Assembly: GCA_944372565.1 (NCBI GenBank)
Contig: CALVZR010000104.1
Span: 1 to 15,337, forward strand
Length of the DNA: 15,337 nucleotides
Reading direction: 5' to 3'
From: an uncultured Clostridia bacterium
GTDB taxonomy: Bacteria > Bacillota > Clostridia > Christensenellales > Borkfalkiaceae
Both the position numbers and the translations under genes were made by a program. This document shows positions 14,311-15,337 of this stretch, one piece after another (the first letter of the stretch is position 1; each line of letters opens with the position of its first letter). A model generated the notes under the pieces. That model was given only the letters and a program-made list of their open reading frames with translations, ran no database searches and had not been told where the DNA came from.

Positions 14311-15337
14311 ATGGCGAAGAAGCTGGAAACATACCTCAATAAGCGCGATTTTACAAAGACGGCGGAGCCGCGCGGGGGGAAGAAGGTTGCGGGCGGAAGA
14401 AAATTTGCCGTGCAGTTTCACCGCGCGCGCAGAGATCATTACGATTTCCGCCTGGAATGGAAGGGCGTTCTCTTAAGCTGGGCGGTGCCGAAAGGCCCTT
14501 CTTTCGACCCGAAGGACAAGCGGCTGGCGGTGCGCGTGGAGGATCATCCCGTCGAATACGCGGATTTCGAGGGCAATATCCCGAAGGGCGAATACGGAGG
14601 CGGCGCGGTGATGCTGTGGGACGAAGGAGAATGGGCGCCCGTCGGCGATTTCGCCGCGGGGCTGGAAAGCGGTTCGGTGAAGTTCATCCTTTTCGGAAAG
14701 CGAATGAAAGGCGACTGGGCGCTCGTGCGTATGAAAGACGGTAAAAACTGGCTGCTCATCAAGGAAAAGGACGAATACGCGCGCGTGGCGGGGGCGGAAA
14801 CATACGCGGAGAGCGTGAAGAGCGGGCGCACCGTGGAGGAGATCGCCCGCGGCGTTTCGGAAAATCCCTTCCGCCATGCCGAAGTGCAGCTTGCCGAACT
14901 CGTGAAAACGCCGCCCGAGGGAAAAGAATGGCTGTTTGAAGTGAAATACGACGGGTATCGGATCGTCGCTTTTTCGGATAGAAACGGCGTGCGGCTGGAC
15001 AGCAGGAACGGGCTGGATTTCACGGAGAAGTTTCCCGCCGTCGCCCGCGCGATGGCGGAATTCGCGAAAGGCAGAGCGTTTGTGCTCGACGGGGAGATGG
15101 TGGTCGCCGACGAAAACGGGAGAACGGATTTTCAGAAACTGCAAAGATACGTAAAGTCGGGGCGGGGCGGCCCCGCCGTGTATATGGCGTTCGATCTGCT
15201 GGCGATAGACGGCAGGGACATCCGAAATCTTCCCCTTACGGAGCGGAAAGAAAAACTTTCCGCGCTTTTGAAAAACGCGCCCGAAAACATCTGTTTCGGC
15301 GAGCACGTGGAAGGGGAGGGCGCCGCCTGTTTCCGCG
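14311..15337 (+). CDS. ligD: ATP-dependent DNA ligase LigD, PE and ligase domains (3' end beyond the window)
   Basis: The gene is open to the window edge (342 codons seen) and starts at ATG 14311, 6 bases after GGAGG (14300-14304). Residues about 1-165 are a 3'-phosphoesterase (PE) domain with every active-site residue known from the Pseudomonas LigD PE domain: H37, H43, D45, R47, H79 and Y83 (in QFH, DHYDFRLE and EDHPVEY). From about 190 the ATP-dependent ligase domain begins: motif I VKYDGYR with the adenylated lysine K212, motif III LDGEMV (259-264) and motif IIIa YMAFDLLAIDG (291-301). The OB fold and any polymerase domain would lie downstream. The order PE-LIG is that of Pseudomonas-type LigD (PE-LIG-POL), unlike Bacillus (LIG-POL, no PE) and Mycobacterium (POL-PE-LIG). 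With Ku it repairs double-strand breaks by end joining. Confidence 0.96.
   Translation, partial: MAKKLETYLNKRDFTKTAEPRGGKKVAGGRKFAVQFHRARRDHYDFRLEWKGVLLSWAVPKGPSFDPKDKRLAVRVEDHPVEYADFEGNIPKGEYGGGAVMLWDEGEWAPVGDFAAGLESGSVKFILFGKRMKGDWALVRMKDGKNWLLIKEKDEYARVAGAETYAESVKSGRTVEEIARGVSENPFRHAEVQLAELVKTPPEGKEWLFEVKYDGYRIVAFSDRNGVRLDSRNGLDFTEKFPAVARAMAEFAKGRAFVLDGEMVVADENGRTDFQKLQRYVKSGRGGPAVYMAFDLLAIDGRDIRNLPLTERKEKLSALLKNAPENICFGEHVEGEGAACFR

Noticed and set aside
1..15337. CRISPR arrays, tRNA or rRNA genes, IS elements, phage genes or toxin-antitoxin pairs
   Set aside because: No spaced repeats, cloverleaf sequence, transposase-like protein or terminal inverted repeats were seen on either strand by reading.

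Overview
The window looks like chromosome of a gut-associated, moderately GC-rich Bacillota (Clostridia; a Christensenellales-like lineage is a guess). The signs are strong AAAGGAGG-type Shine-Dalgarno sites, sigma70/SigA promoters with 17-bp spacers, short intergenic spaces closed by hairpin terminators, and gene content typical of host- or plant-glycan users. I see no phage, IS, CRISPR or tRNA signal.

Layout. (1) 1-3490, + strand: the tail of an unidentified gene, a GH2 beta-mannosidase, and an ATGA-coupled HAD sugar-phosphate hydrolase/mutase, closed by a bidirectional terminator. (2) 3501-5650: an AraC-family regulator on the - strand, divergent from a right-handed beta-helix (GH28-like) enzyme. 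Both promoters can be read at base resolution, and both place the start codon on the predicted transcription start, so the pair looks leaderless. (3) 5727-10117, + strand: a fucose operon with its own promoter. It holds a DUF4886 SGNH esterase, the decayed remnant of a GH36-type alpha-galactosidase, a GH29 alpha-L-fucosidase and an L-fucose isomerase, and ends in a bidirectional terminator. (4) 10122-13364: a second AraC regulator (- strand), divergent from a GH112 beta-1,3-galactosyl-HexNAc phosphorylase. Direct repeats 21 bp apart abut the -35 box of the GH112 promoter. (5) 13461 to the window end: Ku and a LigD-type ligase with an N-terminal 3'-phosphoesterase domain, a two-gene NHEJ operon cut off by the window edge.

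How the genes fit together. None of the sugar enzymes has a visible signal peptide, so the glycans are probably imported as small oligosaccharides and dismantled in the cytoplasm. The fucosidase releases L-fucose, the isomerase converts it to L-fuculose, and the phosphorylase cleaves Gal-beta-1,3-HexNAc to Gal-1-P and HexNAc. This is the set of activities needed for fucosylated lacto-N-biose or galacto-N-biose (milk oligosaccharides, mucin). The beta-mannosidase fits N-glycan core or plant mannan fragments. Transporters, fuculokinase, fuculose-phosphate aldolase, NahK, GalT and GalE are not in the window. The DNA-repair pair is functionally unrelated and is separated by a strong terminator. 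The most noteworthy observations are the divergent leaderless pair, the GH36 remnant with a T6 run at its reading-frame break, and the candidate AraC operator at the GH112 promoter.
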